Below, one piece after another: positions 1 to 39,714 of a stretch of 64,000 bases of DNA; the stretch's first letter is position 1, and every line of letters begins with the position of its first letter. The DNA is taken from contig NC_079375.1 of the NCBI RefSeq assembly GCF_021018895.1, positions 21,954,975 through 22,018,974 on the forward strand, written 5' to 3'. The position numbers and the translations under genes are program-made. Under the pieces are notes generated by a model. The model searched no databases and was not told where the DNA came from. It was given only the letters and a program-made list of their open reading frames with translations. This DNA is from Seriola aureovittata (Eukaryota; Chordata; Actinopteri; Carangiformes; Carangidae).

Positions 1-3000
1 CGAGCACCGACAGCATCTTCACGGGTCAAGATTATATATAATAGCAGGATCAGAGATAATTGCTACATGTAGTGATTGTAATACATGTTTAGGCTGATTG
101 CTCTTTGCTCTGTAAACTACACAACAATTCCTTTATAATTACCATCCTGCTTTTTTTTCCTTGTGTTTAAAGCTCTACGCATGTAAAATGTATCCTCCCT
201 TACTGCTGAGCAGCTGCTGATGTCCAGTTAAGCTGATGGAGGGCTGGAGGAGAGGTTTTTTTTTTTTTTCATTTCCATTTTCCCTGATGCCTAATTCTGG
301 TGTGGTGCGGAGTGGAGTGAAGCATGGCAGGGAAAGAGGAAGAGAGAGCGCCAGACTGCAGCCCGCTCAGCTCAGCCTGGCCCTGCCTGGCTCTGCTCAG
401 CTGTGACAGTTTAATCTGCTCTGCAGGGCCTGGCTCCACATCTGGCCTGCTGCTGTCGGCCTGCCAGAGAGGACAGGAGCAGCGCACCCTCCACCTCAGC
501 AAACCCCCCCCCCCCCCGACCCACAGGACATCAGCGGTGGAGGAATACAGGAGGGACAGGAAGGGAGGACGAGGAAGGGGAGAGAGACGTTTGCTCAGCT
601 GATGAGTGTAACGTGGTTATGCAATCAAATGGGTCAAAGACAACAACAGCACCTTAATACGTACTAACTGACTTAATTATCCTAATATTACTCAAGTGGT
701 AAATAATCATAAATATTTATTTAAACTTTATTTATCCAGGGTGTTTGCTGGGTGTGAATGATCGGCCCCGGTCCCACTCACACAATGTCGTATATTCACT
801 TGTATGACAGGAGAGCTGTTGGGCCTGAGACACTGTTGGAGGCAGCACATCAAAACAAATCAGGTCTCATTTCACCCATCAGGTGTGGCGATTATAATAT
901 TGATTATTGACTCATATTCTCATATCAAAACAGCTTCGTCAATCACAGTCCGGTTGCTTTCTTGCTGAGAATTAGATGAGACGTTTGATATCGCTCTCAC
1001 GTCTGTAACTTAGCTTAGCACAAAGACTGGAAACAGAGGGAAGCTGTTAGCCTGGTGGGTAACAAAATCCACAGTGTGTCTCTAAATAAAAAATCAGTCT
1101 GACCTGACGTCAAAAGCAAGACTTACTGCGCTCAGCTAAGAAACAGTCCAGCATACAAATCCCTTTCAAACCATCACCTGTTGTTTTTACTTGTTTTTGT
1201 ACGGATTAAACAACAGGATGTAAAGTGTTCATTATAGTTGACAGAGCCAGGCTAGCTGTTTCCCTCTGTTTCTAGTCTTTGTGCTAAGCTAAGCTAACAT
1301 CATATATACAGTACAGACACGAGAGTGATGTAAACTGCATCTTTAATTTTTGCTAAATAAGCTAAAAGTCTAATAATGCTGTACAAATAAAACAAATAAT
1401 ACTGCCAGTACACACATCCATGCTCCACCCACACAGGTGTTTGCAGTTAAGTTGCCTGATTGGATGTCCTCTCATCAGTGTGTGGGGAAGCACCAGGAAG
1501 CACCAGTCAAATAGAATAATTGCAAACACCTGCGTGGGGGGGGGTTCAGGGCCATTTAATATTGGTCTTCAGGCCTTTTTCACAGCAAACATTTTGTCAC
1601 AGCAGTAAAAGTCATGACAGTGCACAACACCAGCACCCTGACACTGAAGCGGCTAAATGGAGTTCAACCATCATTATTAGTTTTATTGTCAACACCCGTG
1701 TGAAAAACTTTGACCTACATGTTTGTCTAGTTGAGACAAGGGTTCACAGAGAGGGGCTGAGTAAACACAGCAGCACCTGACTGTGGCTGATAATATTTTA
1801 TCAGCACAACAACATGATAATAATGTCAAAATGGCTGAAGTAGTTAAGTGTGGTTATTCAGTTTGTGTAACTGTCCCTGCATCGTCTTTTCCAGGCAACA
1901 AAAATATGCTCTTTACCATTTGGCTAGATTGTATAATTGGAAATGTCTTTTTTTAAGGTCATCCTTTTGTCACACAACTCGGCTTTCTGAGAAAACTTTG
2001 CCAGATGTTCTGCATGATGTTACATTAACTATTAATAACTCAAACTGAAATAAAACATCTGGATTTACAAGTTATATTTGTCCCACCAGGGCGCTCGTCT
2101 CCATCAGAGTTCACCTTGTCTGCTTGACAGATTAACAGCTTACGTGTCCGGAAAGCCTCCACATCCGTGTTCACTTCGCAGCCCGCCCTCCACCCACCTC
2201 TACTACACCCATGACCCATCATCTCCACCTCTCGCCATGCTTCACTCCTCAGTGACACGAACAGCAAGAAATCACAGCTGGAGGCCTGGACACTGATCAC
2301 ATTCTTGACGGATGTTATTTCACTTAAAAAAAAACGGAGCCAAAACAAACACGGAGCTGAACTGATGAATCTTTTGAGAAAACTTTCTAGAACATAAACA
2401 ACCTGCCACTTGTGTCGGTAACAACACATCATGTAACCGTCAGTTTTCTAATTATTATTTCATCATTTCGTAGAAGTTGTACTAATTGGGAAAATGTGTT
2501 TGGTTTGTTTAGTACACATTTAATAAACTAATTCTAATTGATGAACTAATTATTAAATAATTGATAACTGATAGCGTAACCTAGCGAGTCAGTCCATATG
2601 CAACATGCAGTTTATGTAGAACAAACTTTCCAATAATAAATTAACAACAGGTGAATATTTACTTGGTTTTCAGTGGAGCTGTTTCTTCAATAAAAAGCCT
2701 ATTTCCCTCATGATTTGCACCAAATTACACATTTATTTTCAGGAACCTTCCTGGGAAATTATTTGGAAATTCCAGACACAAAAATTATTAGTCAATATCT
2801 CGTTAGCCGTTACTTTTTTAGTATCACATTTCTAACGAATGGAGAGATGTTGTAGTCAGCAGCTACGTTTACCTTTGCTAAAATATACTTTTAGTTATTT
2901 GATATCATTTTTCTGGCAGAAGGCAGGAAGTAAAAATATTGACCTTCTCCACGGCCTCAGTTCAATAACAGCCCGTGGACTGATTTCACTGTAAAAAGAC

Positions 3001-3768
3001 TCAGATGAATTTTCCACAAAATGAGGATCTGGTGTTTATTCTCTCTCCCGAGTGCCTTGCCTTAATGCCTTTTTTGGCAACAGTGCACAACACTAGCTAA
3101 AATTAAGTCTAATGTCAACAAACAACTGCCTCCCAGAACAACACAAAAACCACATACGCACAAAGAAGTCATCAGTCATCTAGTGAAGCCAAACGGGATG
3201 TGACCGACGTCAGGGAAAAACTAGGGTCAGAACCGGTGAGGCATTGAATTCATGGAGGGATCTTATAACATAACATTAGTCAAACTATAGTCTGGCATAG
3301 CAACTCCCATCTCCACGCTTCGTTTCACTCAAATGTTGTCTATAGTGTCAAATACAGTAAAACTATATACTGGCTGCAGGAAACACATTTCTAATGGGAG
3401 GGAACCATTACCTGTGGGGGGAGTAGACTCTGAAACAAGACCTATCAATCATGTCCAGTCTTGTGTATGTCACGTCACTGTATTGGCCAATGCCCAGGAC
3501 TGCATTTCACTTAATGACAAGGGTGCTCTGAATGTTACAGATACAGTAGTGCCTTTAATTTTGAGTCTCTGCCTCAAACACAAAGGGGACATCCAAATTT
3601 GGGTCTTGCAGTGGTCAAAGGCAAAAACACCAGTTATGACATCAGTGAAGAAAGCAGCATGTGATCTGGTGTTGGTGGATAAGCTCTAAAGGCCGTGAGT
3701 GTACAGAGCAGTAAAACATTAAGCTTCAGTCTTGTGTTTACACTTGTTTCTGGATATGACAAACTCAC
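1..3768. other. Sodium channel intron within the II-III linker; no exon recognised
   Basis: No translation resembling domain III (S1-S6) or the rest of the II-III linker was seen on the minus strand, so this is taken as intron. It contains a fold-back repeat (962-1345), a C run (505-517) and a short GC-rich stretch at 330-500. That stretch has open frames on both strands but no matching donor. Confidence 0.6.
962..1345. repeat. Fold-back (MITE-like) element, copy 1
   Basis: The left arm (ttagcttagcacaaagactg gaaacagaggg) and right arm (ccctctgtttctagtctttg tgctaagctaagc) are inverted copies about 200 bases apart. The outer flanks (ttagatgagacgtttgatat) match the same element family as copies at 9438 and 20485. 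Non-autonomous; no coding content. Confidence 0.8.
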
Positions 3769-24895
<21,127 letters not shown>

Positions 24896-24935
24896 CTTTT
24901 CATCCTGATTCTCCTGTACTAGATTTTACTTACAG
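24896..24935 (-). promoter_or_regulatory. 5' untranslated part of the first coding sodium channel exon, with an upstream AUG
   Basis: Upstream of the ATG at 24895 the minus strand carries a pyrimidine-rich tract ending CTCCCGTAG, a good 3' splice site, so this exon probably starts at 24935. An out-of-frame ATG lies 8 bases upstream of the chosen start (24903). It opens a frame overlapping the start region and would need leaky scanning. The chosen start is preferred because it gives the family N-terminal sequence. Confidence 0.6.
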
Positions 24936-25304
24936 CTACGGGAGCAAAGGCAAAGGAAGAGAAAAAAAGCAGGTGAGAAAAAAGCTGAATTCAATCACAC
25001 AGGCTCGTGTGAGGTGACTTGTCTTTTTGTATCAGGAGTTAGCACAACAAATATGTTTTCAAATGCCTTGATGTTGCTTTAATCAATATTTTTTTTAAAT
25101 GGATGAAATGACTATGATGTGAAAAGGCTTTAATTACAAACCCACAGCGACCTTTTTTGTTGTTTGTTTGTTTGTTGATGGGTTTTTGTTTTTACCCATC
25201 TCTGCATTTCTCCCAGCTTTGCAGAGCGTTTTAGCTTCTTTCAGCTAATTGTTTTGATTTTGCTTCAGTGTGCACAGTTCACTTTGAGTCTCATTAGTGT
25301 AGTT

Positions 25305-25450
25305 TCCATCAGCAGCAGCAGGCAGCTGTTTTCATTGAAGACACTGATAAACCCACTGTACACTGCACCTACATTACCCACTGGCTGCGCTAGCTGCTAA
25401 AGAGCTAGATATTTAGCTCAGGAGTTGGCGGAGAGCAAAACAGGTCTAAA
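25305..25450 (-). repeat. Dispersed repeat family, copy 2 (reverse orientation)
   Basis: On the minus strand: GCCAACTCCTGAGCTAAATA then TCTAGCTCTTTAGCAGCTAG, later GAAAACAGCTGCCTGCTGC. This is the same series of landmarks as the copy at 26,675, with the middle part altered. Confidence 0.55.
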
Positions 25451-26674
25451 AGGGGAGTGAATGTTGGATTTACATTAATCACATGGTCACAAACATGACT
25501 GTAAACGAATGCTAATGTCACTCCATGTCGGTTCGATGTGGAAGTAGTGGCCAATGTTTGCTAACATGTTAGCCATATCCACTCAATCTGATTACAATAT
25601 GTCAGTGTTGTTTACAGTCTGTTGCACAACATCAAGTAGCCAATGAATACATTTTTGCAGGTTTAAACTCTGTCTATCTGTGATTTAAAATGTTGAATGA
25701 ACAACAACCCAGGGACACTAATAAACGAGGAGAGTGCATTAGTTTTCACCAGGTTTCTCACAAAAAAAAGAAATGTACGCCATCAGAACGATAACAAGTG
25801 CTTAAAATATAAAAGTGATTCTGTAAAAACATGTCTGAATGAGATCTGCAAATATTCTAATCTCTAATCTCTTGCAAGGAAAGCCCAATGGTCCCACAAC
25901 ACAAAATGTGGCCTTAACGCCTCCATCTCTGAAGGTCTCTCATGTCTCTATTTCAAACATTGTGTAATTGCAATATAAAAAGCTAAAGTCAAAAGCTGGA
26001 TTGCCTCTCATTTCCTGATTGGAAGACGGTACTGAGGGAGGTCCAGAGACAAGATATAAATTCTTTACCCTTCCCGCTGACCATCGCTTTCTGTTATCCA
26101 ACTGTCTCTATCAAACTAGGGCAGCCATAGTTCTGAGTCAGAGGGATTAAGCCCACAGTCTGTAGCTCTGACCAGGGGTTTTTCACCGGCTTTGATTTAG
26201 CATGGCAATCACTTGCTGTTTGCCTCTGTTGAACTGAAGGAACCTGCAGGGCCTGGACATCACCCTGCCAACAAACCTAAAGACGCACTCTATCCACATT
26301 TTTATGGTCACACTCGATAGAAAAAACTACAAGAAGACTGTCACTGTTACAAAATGTGGACTGCCTATATAATTTCACATGTAGTTTCATTTAGTTACAG
26401 TCGGGTTTTCTAGCACTGGGTTCTAGTCATACATGATAACTGCAGGTGGTGGCTGCAATAACAACGATAACAACAGTATCAAGTTTGGGGTTCGACTTAC
26501 ACTCGCATTTAATCCACTTGGGGTCAGTGCACCAAACTGTAAACACCACAAAGACATTTACCACTGTTGAACGTTTTTGTGTTTACAGTTGTCTATTTAC
26601 ACAGGCACCAGACTCAGAGACACATTAATATTCATTTGGAGTCATGTTTCAGGCAACTGACGAATATTAGTCCA

Positions 26675-26905
26675 ACATTTACTCCTCCTTTTAGCTCTCC
26701 ACCAACTCCTGAGGGAAATATCTGGCTCTTTAGCTGCTTAATGCTCGACTGTGTTCACCAGCTAGTTACTGGATTTGCCGGTCTGTAGTTTGGTGCTCGG
26801 CAGGTTGGATACAGTCGGTTTATTTGAGCTCTTTTAGTGAAAACAGCAACCTGCTGCGGCTGGAGGTGAGGTTGTTAAAATCAAAACAATGAACTGATAA
26901 ATGAT
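26675..26905 (+). repeat. Dispersed repeat family, copy 3
   Basis: ccaactcctgagggaaatat ctggctctttagctgc, gactgtgttcaccagctagt, ggtctgtagtttggtgctcg, then gaaaacagcaacctgctgc. This is the best-preserved of the three copies in this window. Confidence 0.6.
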
Positions 26906-29900
26906 TAAAATGCTCCACAGAGCTGAACTACGATGCTACTGAGGGGAAGTTGGATGATACTCTTCTGTGGGATCATGACGACAAGCAACCCCTTTTTTAT
27001 ATTACACACAATTACTTCATCCATTGTTCACATAAAAATATTGATTAGTGCAGCTTTAAATAAAAGAATAAGCTCTAAACACCTTGGACATGGAGTAATC
27101 TGCAGAAAGATCTAAAATTAGATAAATTTATAACCATTGAAAGTTTTAAGGGTTCAAATCGCTGTCATGTGGTATATGTGGTATTCTATCATTTTTATGC
27201 TGTATTTTAATATGTTGTGAGTTGGTTACTATCTCAGGTCTCAGGTGTTAAAGAGAGAGTTTTTATCTTGATGGGATTTCCTGGTAAAATAAAGGACATA
27301 GATAAATAAAAGTTTAACTTCTACTCCCCAGCTGATTTTATATGATAAAAAAAAAACATAAATAGAAAAATATGTGAATGTGAAAATATGTCAAAGAGTG
27401 CAAAAGGTTAAATATCAAATCTTTAGAAGTTGACTGGAGGGAATTAAGATGTTGAACTCCTACAGGGCAGGTTTAAAGGTCTGGTGTCAATGAAGTGATA
27501 TTTATGATCCAATAAACTTCTGTTTCACAAATATTTTATTGTTGCCATATATCAAGTAATTTTGCCACCTTTAAAAACTTACACTTACACAAGTTACACA
27601 GAAGCTCCCAGTGAACGTCTCAAGACTAAAACTAAACTAAAAGAAGCACATTTGTTTTGTTCTTACTGGCGAACTCTGCTTATGTGGACTACAACAAAAC
27701 ATAAAGACAGTTTGCAGGTAATCTGATCTGAGATCACAGCCACTATCTAAATAAAGACAATACCAAAGGTCTGTCCACTACCAAATATTCACTCCCTTAT
27801 TTTAGCCAGTGACAGAGTCTGATATTTTAATAACTGAAAGAGCTTTCCAAAGAGAGGATTACATCTCTATGTTCCCCTTTTGACAGAGAAATACCATTGT
27901 ATCCTTTTCATATTGACTAAGCTCTGTGAGTTTTTCATCTCCTCCTGTCCTGAAATGCATTGATCCCTTCACACGTCCAGCCAGACGCTAGTTATTTGCT
28001 TTCACTTGATCTGCTTATTTGGCCCAGGTTGATCTCAGATCAGCTCGTCTCATATACTGAATCCAGTGCTTTCCCATTTGCTGTCAAAATAAATAGGTTA
28101 AGGTCCATTTGCAACGTCACAAAGCAGATAAACAGGTTCAAAGCAGCGATATTTCTGTCACGATGCGACAGGATGTGACGAATCCTTCATAAGCAGTCAC
28201 AGTGTTTCTTTTATAAAAGGTAACGGTGCAGAACAGTAAAGAGACTTGACAGTGACCTTTGACCTGTACACACTCAAACTGCATACATCTACCAGGCGGC
28301 ACGGTTTCAATTTGCACGCGAGGTCGCTTTAGGGAGGAAATGGTGGTAAAGAATTAAACAGAACAGGAGGAAAAAAATATTTTAGTTGAATGAAATTTAA
28401 TTCCCGTAACAGCCAGATGTGATATCGTCATCATCAGTGCAAATAATTATGATAATTAGATGGAAAGTAGAGCAGCACCGTGGACATGCACGCACAAACT
28501 CACACACTCAACCTAACCTGTGTTCTGCAATACTTCTGTGTTAAATTCTCATAAATGAAAACTGGAAAATAATTAAAAACACATTGTGTTGAGAGTCAGA
28601 CTCATCAGCTACCACCAATGTGTCCATGAGCAAGGCACTGACCCACCAGCTGCTCTGCCTCCACCATCTCATTTTGAAAGCAGCTGTTTCAAACTTTAAA
28701 ATGATTATATGAAAAAAGAGACAGTAAAATTGCATGAGAAAGTATTTAACGATAATACTGATTAGGCTATGAGCCAGTAAATAATATTTAAACCAATACA
28801 ACAAGCGATAGACTTAGAGCTGCATCGGTACATAAATGAAACTCCCACATGTATATTTCATGTGAAGAGCATCTGCCACCTCTCTGGTTTTTGTTATTGA
28901 TGTTTGGTCCAAGCAGATTGTAACAGATGATAATCAAAGGTAACTTCTAATAGCTCCTGCTGGAGTCACTGGTAGTTTCTAACCCTTAAAATATTGAAAA
29001 CATAAATCACAAGACTCAGTGGTAACTTTAGGTAAAGAGGACTAATTTCCTTTGAACACAGTGAGACATCTGATATACAGTGAAAGACTAAGCTTTAGTG
29101 AATGGAAATAAGTAAATAAAATAAAAGACAATAACAGGATCTCTCTCTACAACCAACAGCAGCTTTAAACGAGACTAAGTTTCAATAACATTTAAGATAA
29201 TTCAATCAATCCAGCGTGCTGAAGGAGAAATTATGTTTTTGGAAATAAAAGCCCATGTGAAGTTCCTTGTATCCCTCAGGAGTATCGGGCCTCTGGGTAA
29301 GAGCTGTAGTGCGTCATGAATGGTATCAGTGCAATAGGAAACTGATGTCATATGTCCCTGTCAGAGTCTCAGAAAAGTCTTAAATTTGACGAATCTCTCT
29401 TCATTTTTATTGCAATTGGCTGCACAAACACTGTATCTGTCAGAAATGACACTTTTTGTGCTGTTATATCTCCGTAGAGCAAGATTTGTTATCGAGACTT
29501 CACTGACAGAAAAGATGAAATTCATAAATGTGACGCAGGACGTTACTGATCAGATTAACTTTGTGTACGATGACCTGCATTATAGTGTGAAAACAATATG
29601 CACCAAACTAAATAACAGGCATTCCTCTTTCATTTCACGATGATTGACTGTCTACAAGAATAAGCTGCTACATCTTCTATCACATACTCCCCTGTTTGTT
29701 TTTAGCCGTGTCACGTCTCTGCAGCCAGATGGTTGATGTTTTTCTATATTTCTATTAACTGGACTAATTCGCCGTGTCAACGTATGTTCCAAGGACTTTT
29801 TCAACAGGAAACAATTATTGTTATTATCAGACACACGAGAGGGACTTTCTACAGCATGTGGACCAGATCAGCTGACCCTTCTTTGACATATGGTCTGATG

Positions 29901-31648
29901 TCATCCTCACTTTTTGTCCTGAGTTTAAGTTATTTAACTTCTGTTACTTTGTCACCTGATTATCATTAAAGAAATTTTTATCTAGTTACACATTCACAAA
30001 TTATTTTTTTTTATCTGAGTTTTGGCCAAATATTTTTTTCTTAATATTTAAAAAGCCAGAAATACATATATTCCATGTTTGCTGTGAATGTCCTGGATTA
30101 AATTTTACAGATTGTGTCCTTAAAATAGGACAAGTGTGTTCACCTCGTCATCATGGGCATTATGTAACATGTACTATTTCTAAAACTTTGACTAAATATA
30201 CCAAAGGATATTCATGCAAACAAACAATTATGTAAAAAGGTTTCTGGAGTAATAGTGGTGTCTTGAATGATGTGCTTTTGTGTTACTTTTACTCAAACAT
30301 TAGGCTTTTGTGCTTCTCTGGATTTATGAGGTTAGATCCTGGTGAGGGTTATTTCAGGATATGATAACACAACAAGCATTTCAGTGTTTGTTCACTCGTA
30401 CAGATTTATTATATAATCTGAAATTGGTGGTGTCATCTAGGACTACTTTTTTTATGTGCTCACATGTTGCTCTTTTCATTTTAAATGTTCATTTCTGATT
30501 ATATCATATACCTGTTGATGGTTTTTGTTTCCTTTCTTACGCGGATCAAGACTTGCCATATACAGTACAGCGTCCATGGTAACACATCAGGAATTTAATA
30601 TCATCTTCGAATACTGAATTTAACAAGCGGATTAAACAAGACGGGCTTGGGCCACAACCACAAACGTCACAAAGTATGAACTTCCACCACAGGCTGGAGG
30701 TCAAAGTGTACATACTGCGTGTTCCTAATGTTTCGTGTCAGCCGCCCTCTTTACGCTGTGGTCCTAGGGGCACAGACTGAACTGATGACCTACTTCTTTT
30801 GCAAAAAAAAAAAACCTTTCAATGTAATTGCAGCATTTAGCTTAAATACGTACTGTAGGATGTGGAAGGTATAGACCTACGAAATGAGACAGTGGTTGAA
30901 AATATTAATGCGACTAGAGTGAAATGATTTTTCTGAGCTCTGCTGTCTCAGACTCTCAGATTCTCTCTTCGAAAACACTCGAATCTTAAAACTAATACAT
31001 TTAAATTACGTTAGACACCAGGATGATCACAACTTTAAGTGTCGCATTCTGGTTTTAGGATGTTTCCAAATAAGGAAAATGTATGATAACCACTTCCTCA
31101 CATATCATTATGTAAAGTGTTACCCATTTCATTTCAATGATTTATGGAAGTAGTGGAACAGTAAATTTTTGCACTAGAAATGCTCGTGGTCCCTGTGTGG
31201 TATTCGTAACAGATTTTGCCACAGGGAAAGCTCATGAAAGTGAGTTGCTAAAGTAAGGGTAAGCCTTTAATGCTTAAGACTCCAACATAAAACATTAAAT
31301 GGATATTTTTGCATTATGCACTTCCTGGTATTTAGTCTTTTTTAGGATTATACTGTATAACATAAGCCATGTTAGTGTTGTTTTAAATTATATCTTAAGC
31401 CTAAAAGCAGGACTTTTTTTTTTAAATTATGATTTGTTTTGATATGTTTTTATTGTATGAAGAAGTTCTCCATTAACTCATCATCATCAAGGTGAAAACA
31501 AAGAAAAGCAGCAGACCAAACAGTTAAGAAATAGTGCCAAGCATTTAGTCTTTGAGAAGTTGTTTACTTGAGTGTGTGTGTAGCAACACACTTCCTGTAT
31601 GCTAAATATTAATGCCAGAATCTAAAGCTCCTCACAGGGGATACTTAC

Positions 31649-31865
31649 ATATGAAACTCTGAGATTTACAGCATAGTTTCCAGAGTTAAGTTCTTCGGTT
31701 TTCAGAAGAAGGAGCTGCCAAACCCTCCGAGCAAAATCCATGTCTTCAATTCAAGGCTTATTCCGCTTCATCGTGGATCAAAAACTCCAGTGAACAGGGC
31801 AGGAAACTCACTCAACTGACTTCTACACAAACACCACAGGTCTAATCACCTTCTGTTGGACATTT
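31649..31865 (-). promoter_or_regulatory. Candidate untranslated first exon of the sodium channel gene
   Basis: On the minus strand a consensus donor GTAAGT lies at plus 31648-31643, just downstream (in transcript direction) of a GC-rich patch. The sequence before it contains a short ORF starting MDFARRVWQLLLLK. If spliced to the acceptor at 24935, this ORF would stop at the second codon after the junction (CTG TAA), which would make it a upstream ORF of about 32 residues rather than part of the channel. Mammalian SCN5A also has a separate untranslated exon 1. The upstream end is a guess; no transcript data were available. Confidence 0.4.
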
Positions 31866-31867
31866 TG

Positions 31868-32112
31868 AAACCGGCCGCGGGGGGTGGGGGGACGCACAAG
31901 TTGTCCGCTTCCATTCCACTCGAGTGGCTCTGTCGTATTCATCCCACAGAGGAGAGGTCCCGAGCCGCAGAGTGTGGGGCGGATGCTGCGCGGCGGCGGG
32001 AGAGAAGCACCTCGGTTTGCCCTTGAGCAAGAGAACAGGAGGGAGGGAGGGAGGGAGGGAGGGAGGGAGGATGCTGCTGGACCACAGAGGATTACCGCTC
32101 CTATAGGCGCAC
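31868..32112. promoter_or_regulatory. GC/CpG-rich patch, candidate sodium channel promoter
   Basis: A local GC-rich island (ggccgcggggggtgggggg, gcgcggcggcggg) in otherwise AT-rich DNA. It lies just upstream of the candidate untranslated exon and about 1.8 kb from the divergent wdr48 start. It includes a GGGA microsatellite at 32038-32070. Promoter function is inferred from composition and position only. Confidence 0.4.
32038..32070 (+). repeat. (GGGA)n microsatellite
   Basis: About eight uninterrupted GGGA/GGAG units inside the GC-rich patch. The G-rich strand has enough regularly spaced G3 runs to allow a G-quadruplex. Confidence 0.9.
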
Positions 32113-32670
32113 CATGTCACACTCAAATATGACACAGGGATGTAGTGAGAGAGCTGGCGGTTTTCCCACATCACCAAGTAGGAAAAAAAAATCAGTAAAT
32201 GGGACACAGTGGAGGGGAAATGTCAACCTTATTTACAGAGTACACTGTGCGGTAAAGACATAGGCTGCTTTAATTTATCTAAACTGAATGTGGTAACATT
32301 ATGTAACTTAATATCAGCTTTGTATGAGTTTGTGAGGAGATGGTGGGGGTCTGCAAATTCCTTTAAAGTTTGTTTTTATCACAAGATTAATGTGGAATTT
32401 ACACATTTAACTAAATATTGCAGTTCAGAGACAGGCGAGCATGTGCTGACCATCAGTTTATTTCACTGTCAAGCACATTAATCAATGAAATCACCTGCTG
32501 TGTGATCTGGAAATCAAACCCTGTTGCACTTGAATGAACCTTGAAACGGCCACGATTTAACACAAGCTGTCAGCATTTTCATTTTGTGTGTTTCCAATGG
32601 GCTTCCAGTGAGGAGGTTTTAGATTACTTAGCTGTGTAGCATTTGCCTGCAGTGTTTACAGTGTTACACT

Positions 32671-32684
32671 GCGCCCTCCAGTGG
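32671..32684 (-). promoter_or_regulatory. CTCF-like motif between two divergent genes
   Basis: The plus strand gcgccctccagtgg is the reverse complement of CCACTGGAGGGCGC. By my count this matches the vertebrate CTCF core (CCACYAGRKGGCGC) at 13 of 14 positions. It lies between the candidate sodium channel promoter (leftward) and wdr48 (rightward), where an insulator would be reasonable. Such motifs also occur by chance and within repeats. Confidence 0.35.
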
Positions 32685-33863
32685 CCAATAACAGAGTATC
32701 TATCTATGTAGTTCAGGTCTAGGTCATTGTGGTTTTATGACAAAGTTGCGAAATACCCAAGTCACCATTAGGGACCTGGCTATCACTGAGAACACTGAAG
32801 TCATGCCCTGATTTTTACCAACCACCAACAGCAGAAGGAGGGCTTTAAAACAGCAAAGGCTTGATGGGAAATCAAATGAAATGCTTGATTTTGACTCATG
32901 ACCTCAGTATTTCTAAAACCCTGGCTGGTCCTTGTTACAATATCTTGCAAATGTGTCTATTCTGATAAGATTATTTATCAAGGTGGGTCAACATTTGTAT
33001 TGCACATCCATGTGGCTAATTAACTATTGTGTAAAAGAGGAAAAGAAGACTGAGAATATATTTCCAAGCCATTCTATTTAAGGATTGCTTACCTGTGAGT
33101 ATAGGCGGAGCGAGGGGGGCGGTTCTGAATCTTATATGAAGTTTATAATAACATTATTTATATTTATAACTTCAACTTGGTGTCATTTCCTCTCAGTGTC
33201 TCTGACTGGACCGGCAAATAATTGGAGCTCTATTAGTACTGTACTGGAGAAATAGCCTGTTTATGCCAAATTTATTCCCCACCTATGTCATGTAAATTCA
33301 AAATAGTAACATCAGACAATTTTTGACTCTTTTTATGTGACAGTAGTGAAAATTAGCCATTGTCAAAATCAGTTGTGCTGTGGTTTCAGAACGATGGAGA
33401 CAGAGAACAATTAGATTCAAAATATGATGCAGGCTCAGGATGATTTTTTTATTGGCAACTATCATGTTTTTCCCAAATGGCTTGATACAGTAAATAAAAA
33501 AAATTACCGAGGGAGTATGTCCCCTGAATATTGACTTAAATTGGGGCTGTTATTTGATTTTATGGTTGAACATCATAGTAAACCTTATAGGGGCCCACTT
33601 GCACACATTGCCTAATGGCAAATTCTGCCCCTGTGCCAATTTAAAGGATTATGTTAAAATGCCTTCTCACAAACATTTTAGACATTTCTCAGGTTCCCCG
33701 GGGACCTGTCAATGTTTAAATAGGATACCTGGAAAATGAACAAATCCTCAGGGAAAAAGCCCTTCCTGCGGTGAAAGTGGAGGACAGTGCAAAACCACAT
33801 TACCCATAAAGCTCAGGTGCATATGTTTTCTTTCCTTCCCGGATGTAGCATCACATGAATTGA

Positions 33864-39714
<5,851 letters not shown>

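Larger units (their letters stand above)
24936..31648. other. Probable first intron of the sodium channel gene; no coding sequence recognised
   Basis: AT-rich. It contains dispersed repeats (25,305 and 26,675) and a TTCCTGGTAAAATAAAGG-type repeat tail at 27,270-27,308. ORFs are short and resemble nothing known. If the candidate untranslated exon is wrong, this is simply intergenic. Confidence 0.5.

Noticed and set aside
269..602. GC-richer stretch with open frames on both strands, considered as the next sodium channel exon
   Set aside because: No acceptor/donor pair in the right phase and no resemblance to the II-III linker or domain III. The two opposing frames suggest composition only.
2040..2432. 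130-codon minus-strand ORF
   Set aside because: No similarity to any channel segment or known family, no splice sites that fit, and a likely chance frame in an intron.
29386..29643. 85-codon plus-strand ORF upstream of wdr48
   Set aside because: No recognisable domain, no start context or splice support, and an AT-rich intronic or intergenic setting.
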